Origin: Formosa sp030427735
GTDB lineage: Bacteria; Bacteroidota; Bacteroidia; Flavobacteriales; Flavobacteriaceae
Direction of reading: 5' to 3'
Assembly: GCF_051200825.1 (NCBI RefSeq)
Contig: NZ_CP195158.1
Location: 1,240,001-1,304,000, forward strand
Length of the DNA: 64,000 bases
The notes beneath the pieces were generated by a model that had not been told where the DNA came from, did no database searches, and saw nothing but the letters and a program-made list of their open reading frames with translations. Each line of letters opens with the position of its first letter. Position 1 is the first letter of the stretch. This document shows, one piece after another, positions 9,224 to 18,901 of the stretch. Both the position numbers and the translations under genes were made by a program.

Positions 9224-10429
9224 ATGAAAAAAACAGCATATAAATACATCGCAGTCATTTTTGCAGCACTTTTTACGGTGTCTTGTGGCAATAAAAAAGA
9301 CCATTCAGAAAATGATGGACATTCTCACGATAAAACAGAACAAACCAGTGAAAATGAAGAACACCACGAAGAAGGCGAAGTAACGATTAATCAGCCACAG
9401 TTTGATGCCTTAAAAATGAAAATAGACACCTTGGGCTTACGCAATATGAGTGGCTATGTTGAGGCAAACGGCACATTGGAAGTACCACCCCAAAATGAAG
9501 CTGCTGTTACTTCTGTTATAGGAGCAAATGTAACATCCATAAAAGTAATTGAAGGCGATAAAGTTGAAAAAGGTCAGGTGGTGGCTTATTTGTCACATCC
9601 AAATATCATCGCTCTACAAACCGATTACCTAAACGCTTATAGCAATAGCGAACTTTTAAAGAAAAATTTCGAACGCCAAAAAAAATTATATGATGCAGGA
9701 GTAGGATCTGGTGCTAATTTCCAAAAGGCAGAAGCAGAATACAAAGGTTCAACGGCATTAGTAAATGGTTTGGCAGCTCAACTGAAAATTTTGAATATCA
9801 ATACAGCATCAGTTCGTAATGGGAGTATCGCTCAACAAATTCCGCTACGAAGCCCCATTGAAGGTTTTGTGCAAAAAGTCGAGGTTAAGACAGGACAATA
9901 TGTAGAACCACAAACTGAACTGTTCGAGATTGTAAACACACACCACGTTCACGCAGATTTGATGGTGTTTGAAAAAGATGTACATAAAGTAAAACAAGGG
10001 CAAAAAGTAACTTTTAGTGTGCAATCCATACCAGAATCAGAACTTATGGCTGAAATTTACTCGGTAAGCAAAACCTTTGAAGACAACCCAAAAGCTGTAC
10101 ACGTTCACGCCGAAATCGAAAATAAATCAGGTAATCTCATTCCTGGAATGTATATTCAAGGAAGAATACAAACCGATAGTGCATCAACAAAAGCATTGCC
10201 CGAAACTGCCATTGTAAAAGATGGCGATAGATATTTTGTTTTTACAGTAGAAAAAGAAGGTAAAACTTGGGCTTTTAAGCCTGTAGAAGTAATAACTGGA
10301 GAAAAAAACGATAATTGGATAGCAGTTACTTTTTCAGAAGAAATACCCGTTAATACCAAGTTTGCATATAATAATGCATATTACCTTATAGCAGAAATGA
10401 AAAAAGGAGAAGCAGAACACACTCATTAA
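9224..10429 (+). CDS. RND efflux periplasmic adaptor lipoprotein (CusB/HlyD type)
   Basis: A 401-residue membrane-fusion protein that links the RND pump to the TolC domain. The N-terminus is a lipoprotein signal (AALFTVSCGNKK, lipobox VSC). A His/Asp/Glu-rich segment (DHSENDGHSHDK, later EEHHEEGE) may bind or sense metal ions near the pump. Next come the lipoyl-like half-motif (VTSIKVIEGDKVEKGQVVAYL), an alpha-hairpin (NAYSNSELLKKNFERQKKL), and the second lipoyl half with beta-barrel (LRSPIEGFVQKVEVKTGQYV). The ATG at 9224 was chosen because it starts the signal peptide; an in-frame upstream start would overlap the pump gene. It lies 4 bp after the pump stop and 2 bp before the Fur-family gene, so these are co-transcribed. 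Confidence 0.9.
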   Translation: MKKTAYKYIAVIFAALFTVSCGNKKDHSENDGHSHDKTEQTSENEEHHEEGEVTINQPQFDALKMKIDTLGLRNMSGYVEANGTLEVPPQNEAAVTSVIGANVTSIKVIEGDKVEKGQVVAYLSHPNIIALQTDYLNAYSNSELLKKNFERQKKLYDAGVGSGANFQKAEAEYKGSTALVNGLAAQLKILNINTASVRNGSIAQQIPLRSPIEGFVQKVEVKTGQYVEPQTELFEIVNTHHVHADLMVFEKDVHKVKQGQKVTFSVQSIPESELMAEIYSVSKTFEDNPKAVHVHAEIENKSGNLIPGMYIQGRIQTDSASTKALPETAIVKDGDRYFVFTVEKEGKTWAFKPVEVITGEKNDNWIAVTFSEEIPVNTKFAYNNAYYLIAEMKKGEAEHTH

Positions 10430-10431
10430 TT

Positions 10432-10845
10432 ATGGAAAGAATAGAACAATTATTAGAGTCAAAAGATATTCGCGTTACAGCAATGCGGTTGCTTATTTAT
10501 AAATTTCTTGCGGAAAAGAATGTTGCAGTAACATTAAGTGATATTGAAAATGCGTTTGAAAAAGCAGATAGAACAACGTTGTACAGAACAATAAAGACCT
10601 TTGAAGAAAAGGATATTGTACATCAAATAGACGATGGTACAGGTATTACCAAATACGCCCTTTGCGAACAAGGTTGCAGTTGTGATATTAAAACCGATTT
10701 ACACTTACATTTTCATTGTAATAATTGTGAAGAAACCATTTGTTTAACCGACCATAAAATACCTCAAATCAAGGTTCCCGAAGGTTTTGTTTCCGAAAAT
10801 GTAAACTTGGTGGTAAAAGGTATTTGTGATAAGTGTAGTGGGTAA
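10432..10845 (+). CDS. Fur-family metalloregulator
   Basis: A 137-residue DNA-binding repressor. An N-terminal winged helix (ITAMRLL-type segment RVTAMRLLIYKFL, recognition part DRTTLYRTIKTFEEKDIVHQ) is followed by a dimerisation and metal domain with HLHFHCNNCEETICL and a final CDKC pair. The two CxxC pairs match the structural zinc site of Fur/Zur proteins. It sits between adaptor and ATPase genes in the same direction, so it most likely represses this operon when metal is low and releases it under metal excess. Which metal it senses is not decidable here; Zur-like or a cadmium/zinc-responsive role are both possible. Confidence 0.88.
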   Translation: MERIEQLLESKDIRVTAMRLLIYKFLAEKNVAVTLSDIENAFEKADRTTLYRTIKTFEEKDIVHQIDDGTGITKYALCEQGCSCDIKTDLHLHFHCNNCEETICLTDHKIPQIKVPEGFVSENVNLVVKGICDKCSG

Positions 10846-10904
10846 TAAATGCACTTCTGTTGCATCCTATTTTTATGGAACTTTGAATTTAAGACAACTT
10901 AAAA

Positions 10905-12860
10905 ATGAAAAAAAAGAAAATAAATCTACAGGACTTAAAAGCTAATTCAAAGAACGAACATAGTCAAGATGATGGGCATAATCACTCACACAATAGCATC
11001 AACAATCTTAAAGCATACATTCTTGCCATTATAAGTTTTACAATGCTTATCATTGGAATTGGTTTAGATTATTTTGATGTTACCTTTTTTAAGGATTGGA
11101 TTCGCATTATTTGGTATAGTATTGCCTATTTGCCTGTAGGATTTCCTGTTGTAAAAGAAGGTTGGGAAAGCATCAAAAAAGGCGATGTGTTTACAGAGTT
11201 CTTTTTAATGTCTTTAGCAACTATTGGTGCGTTCATAATAGGCGAATATCCCGAAGGCGTTGCGGTGATGTTATTTTATGCAGTAGGCGAACTTTTTCAA
11301 AATGCAGCAGTTAATAGAGCCAAAGGAAACATTAAGACCTTATTGGATGTAAGGCCTAAAGAAGCCAATGTTTTTCGCAATGGTGATTATAAAAGTGTGT
11401 CACCTGAAAATGTTGAAATAGGTGAAAAAATCCAAATCCGTGTAGGTGAAAAAATTCCATTGGATGGTATTCTGCTATCCGAAAAAGCGTCTTTAAATAC
11501 CGCAGCTTTAACAGGCGAAAGTAAACCTGACACAATAAATAAAAAGTCAAAAGTATATGCAGGTAGCATCAATCTGGAAAGTGTGATTGAAGTTGAAGTT
11601 ATCAGCAAGTTTGAAGACAGTTCCATTGCAAGAATATTGGATTTGGTACAAAATGCCACAGCAAGAAAGTCCAAAACTGAACTGTTTATAAGGAAATTTG
11701 CACGTATTTATACACCAATTGTAGTGTTTTTAGCAATAGGAGTTACATTTCTACCATACTTCTTTGTTGATGATTATGTGTTTAGAGATTGGTTGTACAG
11801 AGCATTGATTTTCTTGGTAATATCCTGTCCTTGTGCGTTGGTAATCTCTATTCCTTTAGGCTATTTTGGTGGATTGGGTGCCGCTTCAAAGAATGGCATT
11901 CTGTTCAAAGGAGCTTCCTTTTTGGATGCTATGACCAAGATAAACACCTTGGTAATGGACAAAACAGGGACAGTTACCAAAGGAGTTTTCAAAATCAAAA
12001 ACATAAAGACGTTTGATTGGGATGAAAAAGAGTTTATGAACTATTTAATGGCAATGGAAGAGCAATCCACACATCCCATTGCCAAAGCTATTATGGAATA
12101 CCAGAAAGGAACCAACAATTTTGAAGCAAATAAGGTTTCTGAAGTTGCAGGTAAAGGATTGAAAGGTATGGTAAATGGTAAAGAAGTTTTGGTTGGAAAT
12201 AAAGCGTTAATGGACGCTAATAATATAGAAGTACCTAATGAAACTGAATCCATCGTGGAATCTATTGTCTTGGTAGCTATTGATACTGTTTTTGCAGGTT
12301 ATGCAGTAATAGCAGATGAATTAAAGGAGGATGCTAAAGAAACAATTACAGATTTACACAAAGTAGGTATTAAAAAAATAATGATGCTTTCAGGTGATAA
12401 AGATTCCATAACTCAACAAGTGGCAAAAGATTTAAAAATAGAAAAAGCTAAGGGAGGTTTATTGCCAGAGGATAAATTAAATGAAGTTGAAGCATTAAAG
12501 AAAAATCCAGAAAATAAAGTAGCCTTCATTGGTGATGGTATAAATGATGCACCTGTTTTGGCAGCAAGTGATGTAGGTATAGCAATGGGCGGTTTAGGTA
12601 GCGATGTAGCCATAGAAACAGCCGATGTTATCATTCAAACCGACCAACCTTCAAAAGTATTGAGAGCCATTAAAATAGGCAGTTCCACACGAAAAATTGT
12701 ATGGCAGAATATCATTTTGGCTTTTGGCACTAAAGTAATTGTACTGATTTTGGGAGCAGGTGGTTTAGCTACAATGTGGGAAGCTGTTTTTGCAGATGTT
12801 GGTGTCGCCTTATTGGCAATTCTAAATGCTGTTAGACTTCAAAATATGAAATGGAAATAG
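10905..12860 (+). CDS. Heavy-metal P1B-type ATPase (CadA/ZntA type)
   Basis: Inner-membrane ATPase, 651 residues, pumping divalent soft metals (Zn, Cd, Pb class) out of the cytoplasm. The transport motif SCPCAL places CPC at residues 308-310, the phosphorylation motif DKTGT has D352, and the hinge GDGINDAP is present. There is no classical N-terminal HMA domain; a His-rich tail (DDGHNHSHN, about residues 22-30) stands in for it. The CPC motif with a His-rich N-terminus fits zinc or cadmium better than copper. It follows the Fur-family gene by 59 bp and completes a two-membrane efflux route with the RND-TolC complex. Confidence 0.92.
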   Translation: MKKKKINLQDLKANSKNEHSQDDGHNHSHNSINNLKAYILAIISFTMLIIGIGLDYFDVTFFKDWIRIIWYSIAYLPVGFPVVKEGWESIKKGDVFTEFFLMSLATIGAFIIGEYPEGVAVMLFYAVGELFQNAAVNRAKGNIKTLLDVRPKEANVFRNGDYKSVSPENVEIGEKIQIRVGEKIPLDGILLSEKASLNTAALTGESKPDTINKKSKVYAGSINLESVIEVEVISKFEDSSIARILDLVQNATARKSKTELFIRKFARIYTPIVVFLAIGVTFLPYFFVDDYVFRDWLYRALIFLVISCPCALVISIPLGYFGGLGAASKNGILFKGASFLDAMTKINTLVMDKTGTVTKGVFKIKNIKTFDWDEKEFMNYLMAMEEQSTHPIAKAIMEYQKGTNNFEANKVSEVAGKGLKGMVNGKEVLVGNKALMDANNIEVPNETESIVESIVLVAIDTVFAGYAVIADELKEDAKETITDLHKVGIKKIMMLSGDKDSITQQVAKDLKIEKAKGGLLPEDKLNEVEALKKNPENKVAFIGDGINDAPVLAASDVGIAMGGLGSDVAIETADVIIQTDQPSKVLRAIKIGSSTRKIVWQNIILAFGTKVIVLILGAGGLATMWEAVFADVGVALLAILNAVRLQNMKWK

Positions 12861-12877
12861 TATCTTGCGCTTTATTT

Positions 12878-13909
12878 ATGTTAAAAACCATTCAAATAAT
12901 AGCACTAATTCAGGGAGTGTTTTTGTTATTTATATTATTTAAGAATAGAACAAAATATAAAAATGTAACGTTCTGGCTGTTTTCTTTAAGTGTAGTATCA
13001 ATTTTATTATTCATTATTGGCGACGATGATGATAATTTATTTCAAGCTAATTCTGATTGGTATTTATTTGACACAACGTTGTTTGTTACCTTTTTATTCT
13101 TGTTTTTCAAGTATTATAAGTCTGGTAAAGAAAAATTCCAGAAAAAGGATTTATTATTCTTCATACCTAATTTATTTTATGCTCTTATTGAAGTTATTGA
13201 GATAAATCTACCACAAGATTATTTGATAGTCGAAATTCCAGAACTCTTAATAGAGTTAATATTTTTAGGGTATTTAATATATGTCTTCGTTGATTTAATA
13301 AAAAACAAAAGCAACTTTTGGGTGTTGTATATAACATTCCCAATTATATTAATACTAGGCTTATCATATTTTAACGAAGTCTTGTTAATGTTTAATATTA
13401 ATCCTTTACTCATTTCTAATGATAAGGATTACGCGAGTTATCTTTTGGTAATAATAGCATTTCTGTTTTATTTTATAACTTTTTGTTATACAACAAAACC
13501 AAATGAATTTCTTCCTAAGGAAAAGCAGAAAAAATATCAAACGTCTAATCTAAATATATCCTTAATTGAAGAATATTCCACAGCCTTAATTAAGGCAATG
13601 GAAAAGGATAAACTTTACACAGATCCCAAATTGTCTATTCATAAAGTGTCGGAAGAATTGAATATTCCACGTCAATATATTTCAGAAGTTTTAAATCTTC
13701 ACTTAAATAAAACCTTTCTGGATTTTGTTAACGAATATCGTGTTAAAGACTTTGTAGAAAGGGTTCAAAACGTCCAATATGCTCATTTCACACTCTTGGC
13801 GATTGCTAATGAAGTGGGCTTTAATTCTAAATCTACATTTAATGCTACGTTTAAGAAAATCAAAGGTTTAACGCCTTCTGAGTTTAAAAAATCTTTAGAG
13901 TTAAATTAG
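12878..13909 (+). CDS. Membrane-anchored AraC-family transcriptional regulator
   Basis: 343 residues with a C-terminal AraC-type double helix-turn-helix. The segment LSIHKVSEELNIPRQYISEVLN is the first HTH, and FTLLAIANEVGFNSKSTFNATFKKIKGLTPSEF is the second HTH with the AraC signature. The N-terminal 200 residues are hydrophobic, with about seven helices in the arrangement seen in many Bacteroidota membrane AraC regulators. The ATG at 12878 starts 17 bp after the ATPase stop and directly begins the first helix. An in-frame ATG at 12851 would overlap the ATPase end. Its place at the end of the metal operon suggests envelope-stress or metal sensing; targets are unknown. Confidence 0.85.
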   Translation: MLKTIQIIALIQGVFLLFILFKNRTKYKNVTFWLFSLSVVSILLFIIGDDDDNLFQANSDWYLFDTTLFVTFLFLFFKYYKSGKEKFQKKDLLFFIPNLFYALIEVIEINLPQDYLIVEIPELLIELIFLGYLIYVFVDLIKNKSNFWVLYITFPIILILGLSYFNEVLLMFNINPLLISNDKDYASYLLVIIAFLFYFITFCYTTKPNEFLPKEKQKKYQTSNLNISLIEEYSTALIKAMEKDKLYTDPKLSIHKVSEELNIPRQYISEVLNLHLNKTFLDFVNEYRVKDFVERVQNVQYAHFTLLAIANEVGFNSKSTFNATFKKIKGLTPSEFKKSLELN

Positions 13910-14220
13910 AAATTAGTCCTAGATAATTGGTCTGTACTTCTTCTCAATAATTCCTCTTAAAATAACTACGTTCTTTGGGTCAAAATTAGACCCGAAAGCA
14001 AAAGAATTTTAGCCTAATTTCTAATTATAGGTTACTCTTTTTTATATGTTTTTTTCAAGTTTTAAATTCTCAGAATGAATTTTTGGGAAGTTATAAAACT
14101 AAAAAAATGATTCAGGATATTGGTTGTGTTTAGAGTCATTCTATGTCAATAATAAAAGAAAAAGAGCCATTAGCTTATTCGGGATTAATCAATAATTATT
14201 AAAAAACAAATCTTAGAATT
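13910..14220. other. Non-coding gap with inverted repeats
   Basis: No convincing gene lies here. A GGGTC/GACCC hairpin with a 7-nt loop sits at 13977-13993. A 13-bp AT-rich inverted pair (AATTAGAAATTAG at 13904-13916 and its complement at 14014-14026) surrounds it. The gap likely holds the end of the metal operon and the promoter of the methyltransferase gene. Confidence 0.5.
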
Positions 14221-14961
14221 ATGGCACTACAAGAAGAATTTAAAACACAAGGTGATTTTTTATTTAAACACAGAAGTTATTTACCCCTTATTATTTTAAC
14301 AATAGGGTTGGGAGTATTTATGCAAACAGAATATTACGAGATCGAAGGATCAGAAAGTTGGTTTGAAGAATCTTATGAGATTATATGTTTATTTATTTGT
14401 CTTTTGGGGTTGTTTATACGAATCATTACTGTTGGCCATACGCCAAAAAACACCTCAGGCAGAAATACCAAACAAGGCCAAATAGCGGATGTGTTAAACA
14501 CTTCAGGAATGTATTCTTTAGTAAGGCATCCACTTTATGTAGGGAACTTTTTTATGTGGTTAGGAGTAGCGATGTTAACAGAGAATTTGTGGTTTATCAT
14601 TGCTTTCGTGTTGTTTTATGCGTTTTATTACGAACGTATTATGTATGCCGAAGAAAGCTTTTTGCGTAAAAAATTTGGTAATGTTTATCTCGATTGGGCT
14701 AAAAATGTACCTGCTTTTATGCCAAACTTCAAGAATTATCAAAGAAATATCCATCCTTTCAATCTTAAAAAAATACTTAAAAAAGAAAAAAATGGACTAG
14801 CAGCAATCTTTTTGTTGTTCTGGATCTTTGAAATTGTTGGAGAACTTGTAGAGAAAAAAAAGCTTGTTATAGAATACGGTTTTTGGTTTTATGCAGCAAT
14901 AACAGCAACCGTACTCTATTTGGTTTTGAAAATTATGAAAAAAAGAAAAATGTTAGATTAA
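14221..14961 (+). CDS. ICMT/PEMT-like membrane methyltransferase
   Basis: A 246-residue integral membrane protein with at least five hydrophobic segments. The core SLVRHPLYVGNFFMWLG followed by YERIMYAEESFLRKKFG matches the isoprenylcysteine carboxyl methyltransferase / phospholipid methyltransferase fold, where the RHP and E-E elements contribute to SAM binding. In bacteria such proteins modify lipids or small isoprenoid substrates; the substrate here is unknown. It lies 21 bp upstream of the TonB-type receptor in the same direction, so the two are probably co-transcribed. Genes of this family often travel with metal-resistance loci in Bacteroidota, consistent with the context. Confidence 0.75.
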   Translation: MALQEEFKTQGDFLFKHRSYLPLIILTIGLGVFMQTEYYEIEGSESWFEESYEIICLFICLLGLFIRIITVGHTPKNTSGRNTKQGQIADVLNTSGMYSLVRHPLYVGNFFMWLGVAMLTENLWFIIAFVLFYAFYYERIMYAEESFLRKKFGNVYLDWAKNVPAFMPNFKNYQRNIHPFNLKKILKKEKNGLAAIFLLFWIFEIVGELVEKKKLVIEYGFWFYAAITATVLYLVLKIMKKRKMLD

Positions 14962-14982
14962 AATAAATCACACTAAAAAAAT

Positions 14983-17397
14983 ATGAAAATTAAAAATGCA
15001 ATTACCTTGTTATTTGGCTTTTGTTCTATATGGTCTTGGGGACAGACCAGTAATACAAACTTATCAGGAAAAATTATAGATGCTAATTTAAAAGAACCTT
15101 TGGCTTATGTGAATGTGGTATTAAAAAACAGCAATACTACCAACGAGTTTGTGGCGGGTGTAATTACCAATGAAGAAGGGGTGTTTACTCTTGAAAGTGT
15201 GAGTTCGGGAAATTACTATTTGGAAGTATCATTTATAGGTTACAAAACTCATACATATACTATTTATGTTGGTGCAAATTCCGAATATTTAGATTTGGGT
15301 ACGATAAGTTTAGAAGAAGATGTATCACAGTTAGATGAAGTGGTTATTACTTCAAAAAAAGATGCTGTAAATAGTAAAATGGATAAAAAAACGTATGCTG
15401 TTAGCGCTAATATTTCACAAAATGGTGGTTCGGTATTACAATCTTTAAAAAACCTTCCTGGTATTACTACTCAAGAAGGTAAAGTGCAATTGCGTGGTAG
15501 TGACAAGGTATTAGTGCTTATAGATGGTAAACAAACGGCTATTACGGGTTTTGGCAATCAAAACGGATTAGATAATATTCCTGCATCTGCTATTGAAAGG
15601 ATTGAGATTTTAAACAACCCCTCTTCAAAATATGATGCTAATGGCAATGCAGGTATTATAAACATCATACTTAAAAAAGAAAGTCAAAACGGTTTCAATG
15701 GAACACTTGGTATAACAACAGGTTTGGGAGCTTTATGGGAGCGAAAGGAAAATCTTCCAGGGATAAGACCACAATTTAAAATGACGCCTAAAATAAATCC
15801 ATCTGTTGCTCTTAATTACAGAAAAGAAAAAATAAATTTCTTTTTACAGGCAGATAATTTGTATACAGAAACTCTAAATAAAAACGAGTACACTACTCGT
15901 TATTACGATGATGGTACGGTTATAAAACAACAACTAAAACGTAACCGTAACACCAATTTCTTTTCATCTAAAGCAGGCTTAGATTGGTTTATAAACAACA
16001 ATAATACGCTAACTATATCAGGACTGTTTAGTCAAGAAAGTATTAAAGATTATGGAGACCAACCGTTCTATAATCAGGAAATTACAGAACAGTTAAGGTT
16101 ATGGCAATTTTTAGAAGATGAAGTTTTAACAGCTGCTATGTTTTCAGCCAATTTTGAGCATAAATTTTCGCAACCTGGTCATAAATTGAACGCATCATTC
16201 AATTACACTTTTGATAGAGAGGATGAAAAATATTTCTTCACGAATACAACCCCTTCTTTTATTACGGAAGAATCCTTTTTTCTAATAGCAGACCAAAAAG
16301 TGGTCGATGTAGCGTTAGATTACACTAAACCTTTAAAGCAAGGTTTGTTGGAAACAGGTTTTAAGTTTAGAAATAGAGTGATTCCAACCGATATGCAATT
16401 CAATCCATCAAATGAAAATTCTGTATTAGATACAGGTGCAGATGGTAAAGCCGAATATAAAGAAATTATTCCTGCGGTTTATGTCAACTACACTTTTGAA
16501 ACCGAAAATTGGGAAGCAGAAGCAGGTTTACGCGTAGAATATGTGAATTTAGATTACCAAGTAGACCCAAATCATAATACATACCAAAGTGATGGATATA
16601 ACTATTTTCAACCCTTCCCAAATGCAAGGATAAGTTATAAAATCAATGATAAAAATAGAATTTCTACTTTCTATAATAGACGAGTAGATAGACCTGATGA
16701 AGTAGATATCCGAATTTTTCCAAAGTATGACGATGCCGAAATCATTAAAGTAGGAAATCCGGCTCTAAACCCACAATTTACAAATTCATTTGAGCTAGGA
16801 TATAAAAACCAATGGGATAAGGGGTATTTGTATACAGCTTTATATCATAGAATTACTGATGGGACTATTACAAGAATAGCAACTACAGTAGATGATTCTA
16901 ACTTAATTTATAATGTGTCGCACAATGCAGGGAGAAGTTTTAATACTGGAATAGAAGTTGTTGTAGATAAAAAACTGTCCGAGGTATGGTCAGCTAATCT
17001 GAATATGAACGGTTATTACAATAAAATTGATGCCTTTTCTGTCCTTAATAAATATCCAGTAGAAGACACAATTTCAATACCAGGGCAAACAGCATATTCA
17101 GGAAACATCAAACTGAATGTTTTAGCGAAACTTCCTAAAGAAATTGAAGCGCAGTTAACCTCAGTTTATTTGGCTCCAGATATTATTCCTCAAGGTAAAA
17201 TCAAGTCTCGTTTTTCGATAGATTTTGGTATTAAAAAACCAATTCAGAACAATAAAGGAGAAGTATTTCTTAATGCTACCGACTTGTTCAATACCTTGGT
17301 AATTAAAAAAGAAGTGAATGGAGAAACATTTAATTACACATCTCAGGACTATTATGAAACACAAGTGATTCGTGTGGGGTATAAATACAGGTTTTAA
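14983..17397 (+). CDS. TonB-dependent receptor-like outer-membrane protein
   Basis: An 804-residue outer-membrane protein. It has a signal peptide (ITLLFGFCSIWSWGQ), an N-terminal carboxypeptidase-regulatory-like domain (LSGKIIDANLKEPLAYVNVVL, residues about 27-110), a plug domain (QSLKNLPGITTQEGKVQLRGSDKVLVLIDGK), then a long beta-barrel of the outer-membrane family OMP_b-brl_3 type ending in an aromatic strand (VIRVGYKYRF). It lacks an obvious SusD partner, so a metal complex or small-ligand role is more likely than glycan import. It closes the metal island: 170 bp downstream the duplicated dnaE tail begins. Ligand unknown. Confidence 0.87.
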   Translation: MKIKNAITLLFGFCSIWSWGQTSNTNLSGKIIDANLKEPLAYVNVVLKNSNTTNEFVAGVITNEEGVFTLESVSSGNYYLEVSFIGYKTHTYTIYVGANSEYLDLGTISLEEDVSQLDEVVITSKKDAVNSKMDKKTYAVSANISQNGGSVLQSLKNLPGITTQEGKVQLRGSDKVLVLIDGKQTAITGFGNQNGLDNIPASAIERIEILNNPSSKYDANGNAGIINIILKKESQNGFNGTLGITTGLGALWERKENLPGIRPQFKMTPKINPSVALNYRKEKINFFLQADNLYTETLNKNEYTTRYYDDGTVIKQQLKRNRNTNFFSSKAGLDWFINNNNTLTISGLFSQESIKDYGDQPFYNQEITEQLRLWQFLEDEVLTAAMFSANFEHKFSQPGHKLNASFNYTFDREDEKYFFTNTTPSFITEESFFLIADQKVVDVALDYTKPLKQGLLETGFKFRNRVIPTDMQFNPSNENSVLDTGADGKAEYKEIIPAVYVNYTFETENWEAEAGLRVEYVNLDYQVDPNHNTYQSDGYNYFQPFPNARISYKINDKNRISTFYNRRVDRPDEVDIRIFPKYDDAEIIKVGNPALNPQFTNSFELGYKNQWDKGYLYTALYHRITDGTITRIATTVDDSNLIYNVSHNAGRSFNTGIEVVVDKKLSEVWSANLNMNGYYNKIDAFSVLNKYPVEDTISIPGQTAYSGNIKLNVLAKLPKEIEAQLTSVYLAPDIIPQGKIKSRFSIDFGIKKPIQNNKGEVFLNATDLFNTLVIKKEVNGETFNYTSQDYYETQVIRVGYKYRF

Positions 17398-17566
17398 TTT
17401 GTGTAATTACTATTAAATGCAAAAAACGACTATAGTGAACCATCTACAGCGGAAAAAACTGAGCATACCTAAATTTGAGATAACCCCCAATTTAATAACA
17501 CTTCATATCTAGTAGCAGACTGGATCATTATTTCCGCTATTTATGGTTTAGGTTCCCGTTCTATCC

Positions 17567-18017
17567 ACCACAAGCTAAATTGTTTAAACCGCAACAAAAA
17601 ACATTTGCGTTACCACATTTACAGACCTCAACCATTGAGGATGCCTACGACCAAATGGAACTATTGGGCTTTCCCTTATGTTCGTATTTCGACCTGATTA
17701 ACGAAACCTTACAGCCTCATATAAAAGCCAAAGAGCTAAAACAGCACATCAATAAAAAGGTGTTACTTTATGGGGTGCTGGTCAACACCCGATTCCATAA
17801 AACAACACAGGGCAAACGCATCCGCTTTTGTACGTTCACCGACCAGGATGGGCACTACTTCGATACGGTACATTTTACCAAAGTTGTACACCAATATCCA
17901 ATCCACGGTATAGGCGTGTATGCGTGTTACGGCACCGTAACCTCAGATTTCGATTTCTGTAGTTTGGATATTATTTGGAGTCGGAAGTTGGAGGTGATTG
18001 GGGATCCGAGAGGTTAA
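17567..18017 (+). pseudogene. Truncated dnaE 3' fragment (right copy of direct repeat)
   Basis: Encodes only the last 145 or so residues of a short DnaE (FKPQQKTF to GDPRG). It lacks the PHP, palm and fingers, so it cannot polymerise. Sequence similarity to the intact gene starts abruptly at CCACA (17567) and stops at the final GDPRG codons, after which the stop differs (Arg-Gly-stop here against Arg-Gly-Ser-Val-stop). Differences are mostly synonymous, so the fragment has either been lost recently or comes from another strain's functional gene. The frame stays open, but no start or promoter is evident. It marks the right border of the metal island. Confidence 0.85.
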
Positions 18018-18257
18018 ACAGAGATTTCTAGATTATTGTTTGTCACTACAAAGGAGGTATGGCTGAAGTAATTTCTTTAGTCAAGCTAAAATAATTTCAA
18101 TTTTGTCATTTTAATAAAAATTTGATTTTAAATATGTTAACCGTGAAATATAGTAAACAGGAAGAAATAAGAATTGTTTAATATAAAAAACATGCTGTTT
18201 ATATATAATTGTTTGATATATTGTTAAAAAAAATATTATTCAATAATATTAATCAAT

Positions 18258-18899
18258 ATGGCAGAATGTACAAACTGCGGAGGCTTTACAAAATTTAATG
18301 GTGGTCTTTGTTTTAAATGTTTTAAAAAAAATAACCAACAAAATGAGGTAGAAGTGGCAGTTTTAGAGGAAGAGTCTGAAACTCAAAATAAAACTGTAGA
18401 GGTAGGTTTATCTGCAAAAGATAAAAATTATCGTTATAATATGATTAAGGGAAGAATAGCCGAAACCCTTATTCAGGAACTTTTTTTATCATTAGGATAT
18501 AATGTGTTTCATTATGGTATGGAGAATACCATTCCAGGTATAATGGAGTTGCTTAAAGGTGTTAGATCTGATGTTGCTAATGAAATTAGACGTATGCCTG
18601 ACTTCGTTATTCAGAATCCTAAAACAAATGAAGTATTCTTTATTGAAGTTAAATTTAGAAAGAGCGGAGAGTTTTTGCCAAAACACTTACCAAAAGATTA
18701 TCCTTATAGTAACGCTTTTATAATTTTAGTTAGTAAAAAGCATATTAAATGCATTTCTGTTAAAGAACTTGAAGAGGGAAAGGAAATTTCTCCATCATCA
18801 AGAAATTACTTAGGAAGCCGAAAGGAGTTTGAACTAGATAAAGATATTATAATTGATTTTTGTAATTTTGCGATTCAATTTTTTCAGGGAGTGGAATAA
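18258..18899 (+). CDS. Zinc-ribbon PD-(D/E)XK nuclease-like protein
   Basis: A 213-residue protein not matched to a named family. Two CxxC pairs at the N-terminus (C4/C7 and C18/C21) form a short zinc ribbon, followed by an acidic linker. The C-terminal part has the layout of a PD-(D/E)XK nuclease fold: E69 in a leading helix (GRIAETLIQELF), then MPDFVI with D115, then FFIEVKFR with E130 and K132. The order helix-E, D, ExK is typical of restriction-type or Holliday-resolvase-like nucleases. It converges on a HEPN-like/PLD-like gene pair with only 2 bp between the stops. An inference is DNA or RNA cleavage in a defence or toxin role; the fold could also be inactive. Confidence 0.7.
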   Translation: MAECTNCGGFTKFNGGLCFKCFKKNNQQNEVEVAVLEEESETQNKTVEVGLSAKDKNYRYNMIKGRIAETLIQELFLSLGYNVFHYGMENTIPGIMELLKGVRSDVANEIRRMPDFVIQNPKTNEVFFIEVKFRKSGEFLPKHLPKDYPYSNAFIILVSKKHIKCISVKELEEGKEISPSSRNYLGSRKEFELDKDIIIDFCNFAIQFFQGVE

Positions 18900-18901
18900 G
18901 C

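Noticed and set aside
17398..17566. Insertion-sequence end between the receptor gene and the dnaE fragment
   Set aside because: No inverted repeats or transposase remnant could be found in the 170 bp.
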